From Rubrobacter xylanophilus DSM 9941 (lineage in GTDB: Bacteria; Actinomycetota; Rubrobacteria; Rubrobacterales; Rubrobacteraceae), in NCBI RefSeq assembly GCF_000014185.1, contig NC_008148.1, positions 2,584,001-2,648,000 of the forward strand: a DNA stretch of 64,000 nt, in the 5' to 3' direction. This document shows positions 6,976-15,161 of the stretch, piece by piece (positions within the stretch are counted from its first letter, which is position 1; every line of letters starts with the position of its first letter). Both the position numbers and the translations under genes were made by a program. The notes under the pieces were generated by a model. The model did no database searches. It saw only the letters and a list, made by a program, of their open reading frames with translations, and had not been told where the DNA came from.

Positions 6976-8058
6976 ATGGGAGAGAGCAGGGAGATAACGC
7001 GGCTGCCGGAGCTGCTGCGGGAGCTTCCGCCCGAGGAGCGCGCGCTCTTCGGGCGCGTCTTCGAGGTCTTTGAGGCCACGGGCCGGCTGGTCCTACCGGA
7101 GAAGATGCGCCCCTGGATAGAGGCGAACATGGGGCCCGTGGAGAGGGTGGCCGAGCAGAGGGTGGTCAGGGTGACGAACCGGGTCACCCTGGAGGGGACC
7201 CTCTTCAACTCCCTGCGCGCCTCCCGGCCGCTGGAGACGGAGACGGGCACGGACCTCCGGAGGGAGATAGCGGCGAGCGAGGGCGACCCCTTCTGCCGCC
7301 CCGAGGAAGGAACCCCGGAGAACGTCTTCGGCCGGGTCCGGGGCCGGCACGCCACCACCGCGGCGAACATCGCCATGTACGACGCCTACCACGGCGTGAT
7401 CGTCTTCGACGACCACGACCCGCTCCGCCTCAACGCCGAGAAGGTCGCCGACTACATCGAGGTGGGGCTAGAGTGGCACCGCAGGGTCCTCGAGGCCGAC
7501 CCGGAGCACCGCTACCTCTTCCTGATGTGGAACTGCCTGTGGCGGGCCGGGGGCTCCATCATCCACGGCCACGCCCAGGCGGTCGCCGCCCGCGGCTCCC
7601 ACTACCCGAAGGTCGAGCGCCTCCGGCGGGCGGCCGCCGCCTACCGCGCGGAGCACGGCTCGGGCTACTTCGAGGACCTCCTCCGCATCCACGAGGCCCT
7701 GGGGCTCTCGGTGCCGGCCGAAGGGGGCGCCGCGGCCTTCGCGAGCCTCACCCCCGTGAAGGAGAAGGAGCTGGTGGTCCTCGGGCCCTCCCCCCACAGC
7801 GACGCCCTGAAGCGCTCGGTGGGCCGGCTGCTGGAGAGGTTCGTCGGGGAGCTCGGGGTTACCTCGTTCAACGTCGCCTTCTACCTGCCCCCCTCGGGCC
7901 CGGCGCCGGAGGACTGGAGCGGCTTTCCGGCCGTGGTCCGGATCGTGGACCGCGGCGACCCCGCGAGCCGCACCTCGGACATCGGGGCGATGGAGCTCTA
8001 CGCGGCCCCGGTGGTGGCCTCGGACCCGTTCCGGGTGGCCGCGGCGCTGCGCGGCTAG
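6976..8058 (+). CDS. Galactose-1-phosphate uridylyltransferase-like (HIT superfamily) protein
   Basis: 360 residues with the two HIT-like halves of GalT. The nucleotidyl-transfer motif is seen as GGSIIHGHAQ near residue 195, where the second His of HGH is the expected nucleophile. An FCRPEE motif near residue 105 recalls the zinc or metal site region, followed by ATTAANIAMYDAYHGVIVFDDHDPL. The substrate is not certain: the motif differs from the classical HPHxQ, and no galactose gene is nearby. The last base pairs share a CTAG with the convergent DUF192 gene. Confidence 0.7.
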   Translation: MGESREITRLPELLRELPPEERALFGRVFEVFEATGRLVLPEKMRPWIEANMGPVERVAEQRVVRVTNRVTLEGTLFNSLRASRPLETETGTDLRREIAASEGDPFCRPEEGTPENVFGRVRGRHATTAANIAMYDAYHGVIVFDDHDPLRLNAEKVADYIEVGLEWHRRVLEADPEHRYLFLMWNCLWRAGGSIIHGHAQAVAARGSHYPKVERLRRAAAAYRAEHGSGYFEDLLRIHEALGLSVPAEGGAAAFASLTPVKEKELVVLGPSPHSDALKRSVGRLLERFVGELGVTSFNVAFYLPPSGPAPEDWSGFPAVVRIVDRGDPASRTSDIGAMELYAAPVVASDPFRVAAALRG

Positions 8059-8513
8059 GGCAGCTCCACCGTGTCGCCCACCTCCACCCCGCGCTCCTCG
8101 AAGAACCCCCGGTTCACCTCCAGCGCGTACATGGCGGGCCTTGCGGAGACGTAGTGCGGGGGATCGTCGTCGAGGGGCCTCATGTCCTGGATGTCCACGA
8201 TGCGCCCCTCCGCGTCGATGTAGGCGATGGAGAGCGGGATGAGGGTGTCCTTCATCCAGAACGAGAGCCTCTGCTCCGACCCGAAGACGAAGAGCATCCC
8301 GCGGTCCTCCCCGAGCGCGGTACGGTGCATCAGGCCCCGCCGCTGCTCGGCGGGCTCGTCGGCGACCTCCACCCGGACCCTCACGTCCCCCCCGTCCGCG
8401 TGGATCGTGAGCGTCTCCGGAGCCGGCCCGCCGGAGGCGGAGCCGCCCTCCCCGCCGCAGCCGGCGGCGAGAACGAGGAGAAGGGCCGCCAGGAGCAGCG
8501 CCCCGCGCCTCAT
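8055..8513 (-). CDS. DUF192 lipoprotein
   Basis: 152 residues. The N-terminus MRRGALLLAALLLVLAAGC is a lipoprotein signal with the lipobox cysteine at about residue 19, followed by a Gly/Ser linker. The DUF192 core follows: QRRGLMHRTALGEDRGMLFVFG, LSFWMKDTLIPLSIAYIDAEGRI and YALEVNRGFF. Exported and membrane-anchored; family function unknown. Its ATG at 8513 overlaps the AlaX stop (ATGA), so the two are translationally coupled. Confidence 0.85.
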   Translation of the reverse strand: MRRGALLLAALLLVLAAGCGGEGGSASGGPAPETLTIHADGGDVRVRVEVADEPAEQRRGLMHRTALGEDRGMLFVFGSEQRLSFWMKDTLIPLSIAYIDAEGRIVDIQDMRPLDDDPPHYVSARPAMYALEVNRGFFEERGVEVGDTVELP

Positions 8514-9220
8514 CGCAGGACGAACTCCACCCGCTTGTTCCGGCGGCCCTTGCTCTTGTGCGAGGTGATCTCCATCCGGCCCACCTCGCGGGTGTTGGCC
8601 ACGTGGGTGCCGCCGTCGGCCTGGGTGTCTATCCCCTCGATCTCGACGACGCGCACCAGCTCCACCCGCTCGGGCACCAGGTTCACCTGGGTGCGGATGA
8701 GGTCCGGGTTCTCGAGCGCCTCCTCCCGCGGCAGCTCGTAGACCCGCACCGGGCGCTCCTCCGCGAGCGCCGCGTTGGTCAGGCGCTCTATCTCGCCGAC
8801 CACCTCCGAGGTCCACTCACCGGGGAAGGAGAAGTCCATGCGGGCCCGGTCGGCGCGCATCTGCCCCCCCGTCACCTTGGCGCCGAAACGCCGCCAGATG
8901 ACCCCGGAGAGCACGTGCAGCGCGGTGTGGTAGCGCATGTGGGCGTAGCGCCGCTCCCAGTCCAGCTCTCCCCGCAGCCTCCGCACGGTGTCCGGGATGG
9001 GCCTGTCCAGCACGTGGACTATCTCCCCACCCGCCCGGCGCACGTCCACCACGGCGGCCCGCACGGGGCCGATGCCCAGGGCACCCCTGTCCGCGGGCTG
9101 CCCCCCGCCCCCGGGGTAGAAGGCGGTGCGGTCCAGCACCACCTCCCGGCCGTCGAGGCGGACCACCCGCGCCTCGAACTCCCGGAGGTAGGAGTCCCCG
9201 AGGAAGAGCTCCTCCGTCAC
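8510..9220 (-). CDS. alaX: Alanyl-tRNA editing protein (AlaX family)
   Basis: 236 residues matching the free-standing editing domain of alanyl-tRNA synthetase, which deacylates mischarged Ser- or Gly-tRNA(Ala). Seen: TAFYPGGGGQPADRG near the N-terminus, the zinc-site HTALH in MRYHTALHVLSGV near residue 95, and a GGTHVANTREVG C-terminal motif, where the usual zinc-binding Cys just before GGTHV is Asp (QADGGTH). Start is GTG at 9220, overlapping the stop of the PHP gene by 4 bases. Confidence 0.85.
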   Translation of the reverse strand: MTEELFLGDSYLREFEARVVRLDGREVVLDRTAFYPGGGGQPADRGALGIGPVRAAVVDVRRAGGEIVHVLDRPIPDTVRRLRGELDWERRYAHMRYHTALHVLSGVIWRRFGAKVTGGQMRADRARMDFSFPGEWTSEVVGEIERLTNAALAEERPVRVYELPREEALENPDLIRTQVNLVPERVELVRVVEIEGIDTQADGGTHVANTREVGRMEITSHKSKGRRNKRVEFVLR

Positions 9221-9972
9221 AGCGGCAGGCTCCCCCGCTCCCCGTTCCTGAAGGTCGTCACCTCCCGGTAGCCCACCTCCCGCACCATCCTCAGGCTCTC
9301 CTCGTAGCCGGCCCCGACCTGCCCGGGGGCGTGGGCGTCGGAGGAGAGGATTATCGGGACGCCGCGCTCGTAGAACATCTCCAGGAAGGCGCGGGAGGGG
9401 TAGATCTCCCCGACGGGTTTGCGCAGCCCGGCGGAGTTCACGTCCACCACCACCCCCGACGCCGCCACCGCCTCGGCCGTCTCCTCCAGGAGCGGCGTCA
9501 CGTCCCGCTGCGGGAAGCGGCGGAAGATCTTGATGAGGTCCGGGTGCCCGATCACGTCGAAGAGCCCCGAGCGGGCCGCCGCCCGCACGTTGGCGAAGTA
9601 GGCCGCGTACAGCTCGTAGGTGTCCCGCTCGTAGATCCCGGCGCCCGGGTCTATGTCTATCTCCTCGCCGTCCACCCGGTGGACGCTCCCGATGACGTAG
9701 TCGTAGGGCAGCGCGGTGGCCACCCGCTCCATCTCCTCCTCGTTCCCCGGCACGTAGTCTATCTCTATGCCGAGCCGCAGCTCCACCTCCCGGGACCTCT
9801 CCCGCGCCTCCTGGAAAGCCGCCAGGTCCACCTTCTCCAGGTAGCGGTCGTGCTCGGTGATCCCCAGCTGGCGGATGCCCTTCTCCCTGGCCACCCGGCA
9901 GTACTCCAGGATGTTCTCAACGGTCATGGGCCTGTCGTCGTGGGCCACCACGTGCAGGTGGTAGTCGATCAA
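9217..9972 (-). CDS. PHP-domain phosphoesterase (HisJ-type histidinol-phosphatase-like)
   Basis: 251 residues from a TTG at 9972 with GGGAGG four bases upstream; this start puts the metal motif DYHLHVVAH at the very N-terminus as usual. Further metal ligands are seen in GITEHDRY, LRLGIEIDYVPGNEEE, YVIGSVHRVD, DVIGHPDLIK and ILSSDAHAP. Family members hydrolyse phosphomonoesters such as histidinol phosphate. No other histidine gene lies nearby, so the real substrate is open. First gene of the PHP-AlaX-DUF192 operon. Confidence 0.8.
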   Translation of the reverse strand: MIDYHLHVVAHDDRPMTVENILEYCRVAREKGIRQLGITEHDRYLEKVDLAAFQEARERSREVELRLGIEIDYVPGNEEEMERVATALPYDYVIGSVHRVDGEEIDIDPGAGIYERDTYELYAAYFANVRAAARSGLFDVIGHPDLIKIFRRFPQRDVTPLLEETAEAVAASGVVVDVNSAGLRKPVGEIYPSRAFLEMFYERGVPIILSSDAHAPGQVGAGYEESLRMVREVGYREVTTFRNGERGSLPL

Positions 9973-10024
9973 GCAGCCTCCCGATGCCTCTGTACCTCTT
10001 CTGCGCGAAGGACGCCTGAGACTA

Positions 10025-10036
10025 ATCATATAAGAT
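10025..10036. promoter_or_regulatory. Back-to-back -10 boxes for the PHP and exchanger genes
   Basis: The 12 bases hold TATGAT on the minus strand (10025-10030) and TAAGAT on the plus strand (10031-10036), directly abutting. They could start divergent transcripts toward the PHP gene and the Ca/H exchanger. Confidence 0.4.
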
Positions 10037-10071
10037 ACCGGCAGGGTCTATCCGGAAGGAGGAGGATCGCG

Positions 10072-11115
10072 CTGCTCGCGAGGGCCGCATACGCGCTCAC
10101 GGCGCTCCTTACGGCGGGGGTGGTCGCCGCAGAGCTCCTTCACGCGCCGCTCGCGCTCGTCTTCCCCCTCTCGGCGGCGGCGCTCGTGGGGCTCGCCTGG
10201 GTCCTGGGGCAGGCCACCGAGAGCCTGGGGCACCACGCAGGGCCCCGGGTGGGCGGGCTTCTCAACGCCACCTTCGGCAACGCCGCCGAGCTCATCATCA
10301 CCCTCTTCGCCCTCGCCGCCGGCCTCACCACGGTGGTGAAGGCCTCGATCATCGGCTCGATCATCGGCAACGCGCTGCTGGTGCTGGGGGCGAGCATGCT
10401 GCTCGGCGGCCTCAAGAACGGGACGCAGAGCTTCTCGGCGACGATCGCCGGGATAAACGCCTCGATGCTCGCGATAGTCGCCGCGGCCCTGGCCCTGCCG
10501 ACGATCTTCGCCCTCACCGGCCCCGGGGGGCGGCCCTCCCCGACCTCCCTGAGCATCGAGGTGGCGGCGGTGATGCTTCTGCTCTACCTCCTCTACCTGC
10601 TCTACTACTTCCGGCACCCCGAGGCGGGCGCGGCGGCGGGCTCCGGGCACGCCCCGTTCGGCAGGCTCGCCTCCCTCCTGCTGCTGCTCGGCTCCACCGC
10701 CGCCGTCGCCTACGTCTCCGAGGCGTTCGTGGGCTCCATAGAGCCGCTGGTGGAGGAGTTCGGGATTTCCGAGCTCTTCGTCGGCGTGATCCTGGTGCCG
10801 CTGGTCGGGAACATCGCGGAGCACCTGGTGGGCGTCCAGATCGCCTACCGCAACCAGATGGACTTCTCCATGGCGATCTCGCTGGGCTCCTCGCTGCAGG
10901 TGGCGCTGCTGGTCACCCCGATCCTGGTCTTTCTCGGCCCCCTGCTCGGGCACCCCCTGACGCTGGTGTTTACGCCCCTGGAGCTGGGCTCGCTCGCCGC
11001 TGCGGTGGCGATCACCTCCATCATCGCCCTGGACGGCAGGTCGAACTGGCTGGAGGGGGCGATGCTCTGCGGCGTGTACGCCATCGCGGCGCTGGCGTTC
11101 TTCTTCTCGCCCTAG
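10072..11115 (+). CDS. Calcium/proton exchanger (CaxA/ChaA family)
   Basis: About 347 residues with eleven hydrophobic segments and the two inverted family repeats: GLLNATFGNAAELIITLFAL near residue 65 and VPLVGNIAEHLVGVQIAYRNQMDFSMAISLGSS near residue 250, with the acidic Glu in each GNxxE ion site. Exports Ca2+ or other cations in exchange for protons at the plasma membrane. The start is odd: no ATG, GTG or TTG precedes the first membrane helix in frame. A strong AGGAGGAGG (about 10057-10065) points to CTG at 10072, or ATC at 10066, as initiator. The stop shares CTAG with the methyltransferase gene. Confidence 0.8.
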   Translation: MLARAAYALTALLTAGVVAAELLHAPLALVFPLSAAALVGLAWVLGQATESLGHHAGPRVGGLLNATFGNAAELIITLFALAAGLTTVVKASIIGSIIGNALLVLGASMLLGGLKNGTQSFSATIAGINASMLAIVAAALALPTIFALTGPGGRPSPTSLSIEVAAVMLLLYLLYLLYYFRHPEAGAAAGSGHAPFGRLASLLLLLGSTAAVAYVSEAFVGSIEPLVEEFGISELFVGVILVPLVGNIAEHLVGVQIAYRNQMDFSMAISLGSSLQVALLVTPILVFLGPLLGHPLTLVFTPLELGSLAAAVAITSIIALDGRSNWLEGAMLCGVYAIAALAFFFSP

Positions 11116-11957
11116 CGCCGCGCGACCACCCCGTACATCAGGGGGATGGCGGGCACCCCCTCGGGAGGGCCGAGCCTCCCGCCGCCGAGCTCCCTCATGC
11201 CCGGAAGCTTCCGCTCCCCGTTGATGTACGGGTACTCCCGGAGCGCCAGGACCCGCAGCCCGGCCCCGGCGAGCGCCCCCACCACCTCCCCGAGCCCCCA
11301 GCGGTACAGGTGGCAGGGATGGGGGTTCGCAAAGCCCCGCACCCCGGGCGAGAAGCCGCCCGGGGCGAGCCCCCCGCCGGACTCCCCGACGTAGTCGCCG
11401 ACGCCCTCCTCCAGCGTCACCCGCTCCCCGCCGGAGGGGTAGGGCCGGCGGAGCCTCCAGCCCCCGTCGAGCATGTCCGAGAAGGGGTGGAACTCCACCA
11501 TCACGAAGCGGCCGCCGGGCGCGAGCGCCCCCGCGACCCCGCGCGCCCAGAGCCCGAGATCCTCCAGCCAGCACACCACCCCGTAGGAGCAGAAGACCAC
11601 GTCGAAGCCCTCCCCGCCCCGGACGGCGGCGAGCCACCGGCAGACCTCGGAGCGCACGAACCGGGCCCGCAGGCCGGTCCTCCGGGAGAGCGAGCGGGCC
11701 AGCCGGATCGCCCGGTCGCTCATGTCCACCCCGGTGGCCCGCGCCCCGAGGTTGACCAGGCTGAGGGTGTCCCCCCCGGCGTTGCACATCAGGTGCGCCA
11801 CCCTCAGCCCCCGCAGCTCGCCGAGCAGCTCCCGCTCCTCGGGGAACAGGGCGACGCCCCCGCCCCGCAGGAAGGCGGCGAGCCCGCGCCGGTGGCTCGC
11901 GTGGGCCTCCACGGCCGCGTCCCAGGAGCGGCGGTTCTGCTCCAGGAACTCGTCCAC
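11112..11957 (-). CDS. SAM-dependent methyltransferase, class I
   Basis: 281 residues. Starts at GTG 11957, two bases after the glycosyltransferase stop. The SAM-binding region reads LRVAHLMCNAGGDTLSLVNLGARATGVDMSDRAI (motif I has CNAGGDTL in place of the usual GxGxG, acidic Asp after VGVD type strand), followed by FDVVFCSYGVVCWLEDL and LAPGGRFVMVEFHPF. Substrate unknown. Last gene of the putative pterin-modification operon, so an O- or N-methylation of that product is a reasonable guess. Confidence 0.75.
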   Translation of the reverse strand: MDEFLEQNRRSWDAAVEAHASHRRGLAAFLRGGGVALFPEERELLGELRGLRVAHLMCNAGGDTLSLVNLGARATGVDMSDRAIRLARSLSRRTGLRARFVRSEVCRWLAAVRGGEGFDVVFCSYGVVCWLEDLGLWARGVAGALAPGGRFVMVEFHPFSDMLDGGWRLRRPYPSGGERVTLEEGVGDYVGESGGGLAPGGFSPGVRGFANPHPCHLYRWGLGEVVGALAGAGLRVLALREYPYINGERKLPGMRELGGGRLGPPEGVPAIPLMYGVVARR

Positions 11958-11959
11958 CG

Positions 11960-12979
11960 CTAGGCCTCCCCCAGCGCCCGCGCGAGGCCCTCCACCGCCT
12001 CCCCCCAGGAGGGGAGCGCCCGCGCCCGGCGGCGGGCGGCCAGGGACAGCCGGCGCCGGAGCCCGGCGTCCCGCACCAGCGCGCGGAGGGCCTCCCGGGC
12101 GCCGCCCTCGTCCCCGGGCTCCACCAGCAGCCCCGCCCCGCCGACTACCTCCGGCACGGGCCCCGCCCGGCACCCGACCACCGGAAGCCCCCAGGCGAGT
12201 GCCTCGGCGTAGGCCATGCCGTACCCCTCGTAGCGGGAGAGGAGCGCGAAGACGTCCGAGGCGGCGTAGGCCGCCCGGAGCCCCTCGTCGCTCAGCACCC
12301 CGCAGACCCGGATGGAAGCGTCCCCCTCCGCCGCCCGCCGCACGGCGGCGGCGTACCCCGCGTCCGCCCCCGTCTCCCCCACCAGCGCCAGCCGGGCGCC
12401 CGCCTCCCCGAGCCCGCGCCAGGCCCGGACGAGCTCCAGGATGCCCTTGCGCGGGATCCACTGCCCCACGCACAGCACCCGCACCGGACCCTCCGCCCCT
12501 CTCTCCGGCGCCCCGGCGGGGCCGAGCCGGTCGTAGCCGGGGGGGACGACCCTGACGCGCCCGGCGGAGGCCCCCCGCCGCAGGAGGGTGTCCCGGACCT
12601 CGCCGCTCACCGCGACCAGCAGGCTCGCGCCGAGCAGGGCCTCCTCGAAGCGCTCCTCCCCGGCGCCGCCGGAGCCCGCGACGGAGGGCAGCTCGTGCAC
12701 CAGGACGACCACCGGCCGCGCCCGCCGCCAGCGGGCGAGGTGCGGGCCGCAGAGGCGCCGGGCCAGCGCGTCCACCAGCACCGCGTCGAAGCGCGAAGGG
12801 TCGAAGGAGCGCCCGAAGCCCGCCGCCGCGGCGTCCTGCTCCTCCGGCGAGGCCCCGCAGGGGACGAACCAGCGGACCTCGAACCCCCTTCGCGCCAGGC
12901 CACAGAGCACGATCCTGTTGTACAGGTGCCCCCCGGTCCGGCGCCCCGGGTCCCCGACGGTGACGAACGCGACGCGCAA
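11960..12979 (-). CDS. Glycosyltransferase family 1/4 (GT-B fold)
   Basis: 339 residues. N-terminal domain starts VAFVTVGDPGRRTGGHLYNRIVL, with the GGH loop of GT-B enzymes; the C-terminal nucleotide-sugar domain shows CVGQWIPRKGILELVRAW, and the ExE-type motif LLSRYEGYGMAYAEALAWGLPVVG near residue 265. The TTG at 12979 is taken as start because homologous proteins begin directly with the first beta strand. Lies between the PTPS and methyltransferase genes with gaps of 10 and 2 bases. Proposed to glycosylate the pathway product; sugar and acceptor unknown. Confidence 0.75.
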   Translation of the reverse strand: MRVAFVTVGDPGRRTGGHLYNRIVLCGLARRGFEVRWFVPCGASPEEQDAAAAGFGRSFDPSRFDAVLVDALARRLCGPHLARWRRARPVVVLVHELPSVAGSGGAGEERFEEALLGASLLVAVSGEVRDTLLRRGASAGRVRVVPPGYDRLGPAGAPERGAEGPVRVLCVGQWIPRKGILELVRAWRGLGEAGARLALVGETGADAGYAAAVRRAAEGDASIRVCGVLSDEGLRAAYAASDVFALLSRYEGYGMAYAEALAWGLPVVGCRAGPVPEVVGGAGLLVEPGDEGGAREALRALVRDAGLRRRLSLAARRRARALPSWGEAVEGLARALGEA

Positions 12980-12989
12980 GAGAAGCCCC

Positions 12990-13367
12990 CTACCCCAGCG
13001 GCCCCTCGCGGGCGGCGTAGACCTCGGGGTTCTCCCAGACCCTGACGGCCAGGGACGACAGGCCCCGCCCCCGCAGGCCCGGCGCGAGGCTCTCCCAGCA
13101 GTGGGAGGCCACCGCCTCCGCCGTCGTGTTCTTCCCGGCGAGGCCCGGCACCTCGTCCAGGTTCCGGTAGTGCAGCGAAGAGGCGAGAGCGTCCACCGCC
13201 TCCCGCAGCGCCCCGATGTCGTAGAGCGTGCCGTCCTCCCGCAGGCGCTCCCCCCGGACGATCGCCTCCAGCCGGTAGGTGTGACCGTGCAGGCGGCTCG
13301 CCGGGCCGAAGTCCCCGGCGAGGCGGTGGGCCGCCTCGAAGCGGGCGGCGACGCGGATCTCGTACAT
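12990..13367 (-). CDS. 6-pyruvoyl-tetrahydropterin synthase / QueD family
   Basis: 125 residues, full length. Zinc ligands are visible as FEAAHRL (first His, near residue 14) and LHGHTYRLEA (two His, near 28-30). NTTAEAVASHCWESL carries the conserved T-E-x-(x)-A helix. In this family the reaction starts from dihydroneopterin triphosphate and gives pyruvoyl- or carboxy-tetrahydropterin. The usual catalytic Cys upstream of the HGH motif is not evident (GDFGPASRLHGH), so the exact reaction may differ. ATG at 13367, five bases after the dehydrogenase stop. No queC or queE is nearby, so a queuosine role is not supported by context. Confidence 0.8.
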   Translation of the reverse strand: MYEIRVAARFEAAHRLAGDFGPASRLHGHTYRLEAIVRGERLREDGTLYDIGALREAVDALASSLHYRNLDEVPGLAGKNTTAEAVASHCWESLAPGLRGRGLSSLAVRVWENPEVYAAREGPLG

Positions 13368-13372
13368 CCCTC

Positions 13373-14401
13373 TCAGCCTCCTCCCTGCGGGTAGGCGAGG
13401 ATCACCTGCAGCGTCTCGTCCGGCCGCTCGTCCACGAGCCGGTAGGCCTCCGGGGCGCGCCCGAAGGGCACCCGGTGGGTGACCATCTCCTCCAGGGGCA
13501 GATGCCGCAGGAGGTCCAGCACGGCCCTCCCGCGCCTTGCCCTGTCCCAGCGGGCCGAGAGCTCCGGGGCGATGCCGCCCACCTGGGAGGAGCGGAGGCG
13601 CACCCGGCCCCGGTGGAAGTGCCCCCCGAGGTCCAGAACGGCGGGCTTCGTCCCATACCAGGAGGCGACGACCACCGTCCCCTCCCGGCAGACGCACCCG
13701 AGGGCCTCCCGCAGCGCCGCCGCCGAGCCGCTGGCCTCCACGACCACGTCGGCGCCCCTCCCCCCGCTGGCCTCCCTCACCGCGCCGGCGGCCTCCCCGG
13801 GCTCCACGGCGCTCGAGGCCCCGAGGCGCAGGGCGAACCGCCGGCGCCGCTCCAGCGGGTCCACCGCCACGACGCAGCCCGCCCCGCAGAGCCCGAGCAG
13901 CCGGAGCACCAGCAGCCCCACGACGCCGCAGCCGAAGACGGCGGCGCACTCCCCCAGCCGCAGGTTGGCGTCGTGGGCGACGCCGAGCGCGGTCTCCAGG
14001 TTGGCAAAGAAGGCGCCCCGCTCGGGGGGAACCTCCGCGGGGAGCCGGACGGCGAGGCGCGCGGGGACGGTGAAGAGGTCCTGGTGCGGGTGGTGGACGA
14101 AGACGGCGTCGCCGGGGGAGAGCTCCCGCACCCGCTCCCCGGTCCGCTCGACCCGGCCCACGGCGGCGTAGCCGTACTTGGCGGGGAGGGCGTAGCTGCC
14201 GGCGAGGGTGGGGAGGTCGAGCGGGAGGTCGGGAGGGGCCTCGCCGCGGTAGACGAGCATCTCGGTCCCGGGGCTTATGGCCGAGGCGACGGTCCGGACC
14301 AGCACCTCCTCCGGGCCGGGCGGCGACAGCCTCTCGCCCCGGAGCTCGGCGCGCCGGGGCGCGGGGAACCAGACGGCGCGGGCCTCAGGAGGAGGGGGCA
14401 T
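13373..14401 (-). CDS. MDR-superfamily (zinc-type alcohol dehydrogenase-like) oxidoreductase
   Basis: 342 residues. The catalytic domain starts RAVWFPAPRRAEL and has SAISPGTEMLVYRGE in place of the classical Cys-bearing zinc site, and lacks a GHE motif, so the catalytic zinc may be absent. The Rossmann fold is seen as AVFGCGVVGLLVLRLL near residue 155 with ADVVVEASGSAAALREALG. The family resembles dehydrogenases acting on cyclic or sugar-like substrates, including those in nucleoside and pterin pathways. Start ATG 14401 overlaps the end of the RibD-type gene by 17 bases. Confidence 0.75.
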   Translation of the reverse strand: MPPPPEARAVWFPAPRRAELRGERLSPPGPEEVLVRTVASAISPGTEMLVYRGEAPPDLPLDLPTLAGSYALPAKYGYAAVGRVERTGERVRELSPGDAVFVHHPHQDLFTVPARLAVRLPAEVPPERGAFFANLETALGVAHDANLRLGECAAVFGCGVVGLLVLRLLGLCGAGCVVAVDPLERRRRFALRLGASSAVEPGEAAGAVREASGGRGADVVVEASGSAAALREALGCVCREGTVVVASWYGTKPAVLDLGGHFHRGRVRLRSSQVGGIAPELSARWDRARRGRAVLDLLRHLPLEEMVTHRVPFGRAPEAYRLVDERPDETLQVILAYPQGGG

Positions 14402-15077
14402 CGGGGTAGCGGATCCTGCCGTCCACGAGGATGTCCGTCCCGCAGAGGGTGACCGAGGTCTCCTCCAGGCGCAGGGCGCCGCCGAGGTCGCGGATCCCGA
14501 GCTCGCCCACCGCCTCTATCCCGCGCCCCAGAAGCTTCGGCGCCACGCAGACCGCCAGCCGGTCGGCGAGGCGCTCCCGCAGAAAGGAGGTGATGAGCGA
14601 GGCCCCGCCCTCGACCATCACCGAGCGGACCCCGCTCTCCCAAAGGGCGGCGAGCAGCGCCGCCAGCTCCACCCGCCCCTCCCCGTCCTCCGGCAGCCGC
14701 AGCACGCGCGCCCCGAGCCGCTCGGCCCGGGCGCACCTCTCCCGCGACGCCCGCTCCGTGACCGCCAGCACCGTGCGCCCCGCCCCCCCGTCGGAGAGCA
14801 CCGCGGCGGAGGGCGGCGTCCTCAGGGTGCTGTCCACCACCACCCGGAGGGGGTTCTCCCCGGGCACCAGCCGCACCGTCAGCCGCGGGTCGTCCCTGCA
14901 GACGGTGCCGACCCCCACCATCACCGCGTCGTGCCCGGCGCGCAACGCGTGGGCGCGGGCGAGCGAGCTTTCGCAGCTGATCCACTGCGAGCTGCCCGCG
15001 GCGGTGGCCAGCCGGCCGTCGAGGGTCTGGGCGTAGCTGAGGGTCACCGTCGGCAGGTGGTTCGGCTCCTCTCCCAT
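14385..15077 (-). CDS. RibD C-terminal-type (dihydrofolate reductase-fold) reductase
   Basis: 230 residues with only the reductase half of RibD; no deaminase zinc motif is present. Seen: VTLSYAQTLDGRLAT at the N-terminus, HALRAGHDAVMVGVGTVCRDDPRLTVR, PLRVVVDSTLRTPPSAAVL and SVMVEGGASLITSFL, all typical NADPH-dependent pyrimidine/pterin reductase motifs. ATG 15077 chosen, with GGAAGAGAG upstream and TAAGCT promoter at 15103-15108. First gene of the five-gene operon running to 11112. In riboflavin synthesis this fold reduces a ribosylamino-pyrimidine; here a pterin or pyrimidine side-chain reduction is more likely from context. Confidence 0.8.
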   Translation of the reverse strand: MGEEPNHLPTVTLSYAQTLDGRLATAAGSSQWISCESSLARAHALRAGHDAVMVGVGTVCRDDPRLTVRLVPGENPLRVVVDSTLRTPPSAAVLSDGGAGRTVLAVTERASRERCARAERLGARVLRLPEDGEGRVELAALLAALWESGVRSVMVEGGASLITSFLRERLADRLAVCVAPKLLGRGIEAVGELGIRDLGGALRLEETSVTLCGTDILVDGRIRYPDAPSS

Positions 15078-15102
15078 ATGCTCTCTTCCGGACGCTCCCA
15101 CC

Positions 15103-15108
15103 AGCTTA
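15103..15108 (-). promoter_or_regulatory. -10 box (TGTAAGCT) of the RibD-type operon
   Basis: Minus-strand TAAGCT preceded by TG (extended -10 like), 25 bases before the ATG at 15077. Confidence 0.45.
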
Positions 15109-15148
15109 CAGGGCCGCCGGGCCCCGGGCAAAGATTATTACGCGGGCT

Positions 15149-15154
15149 TATACT
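15149..15154 (+). promoter_or_regulatory. -10 box (TATACT) giving a leaderless folB transcript
   Basis: TATACT ends 7 bases before the folB ATG and no Shine-Dalgarno is present; transcription should begin at or next to the A of ATG. Confidence 0.6.
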
Positions 15155-15161
15155 GGGCCGG

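Noticed and set aside
12990-13367. Assigning QueD in queuosine synthesis
   Set aside because: No queC, queE, queF or tgt is nearby and the usual catalytic Cys is not evident; the neighbours point to another pterin product.
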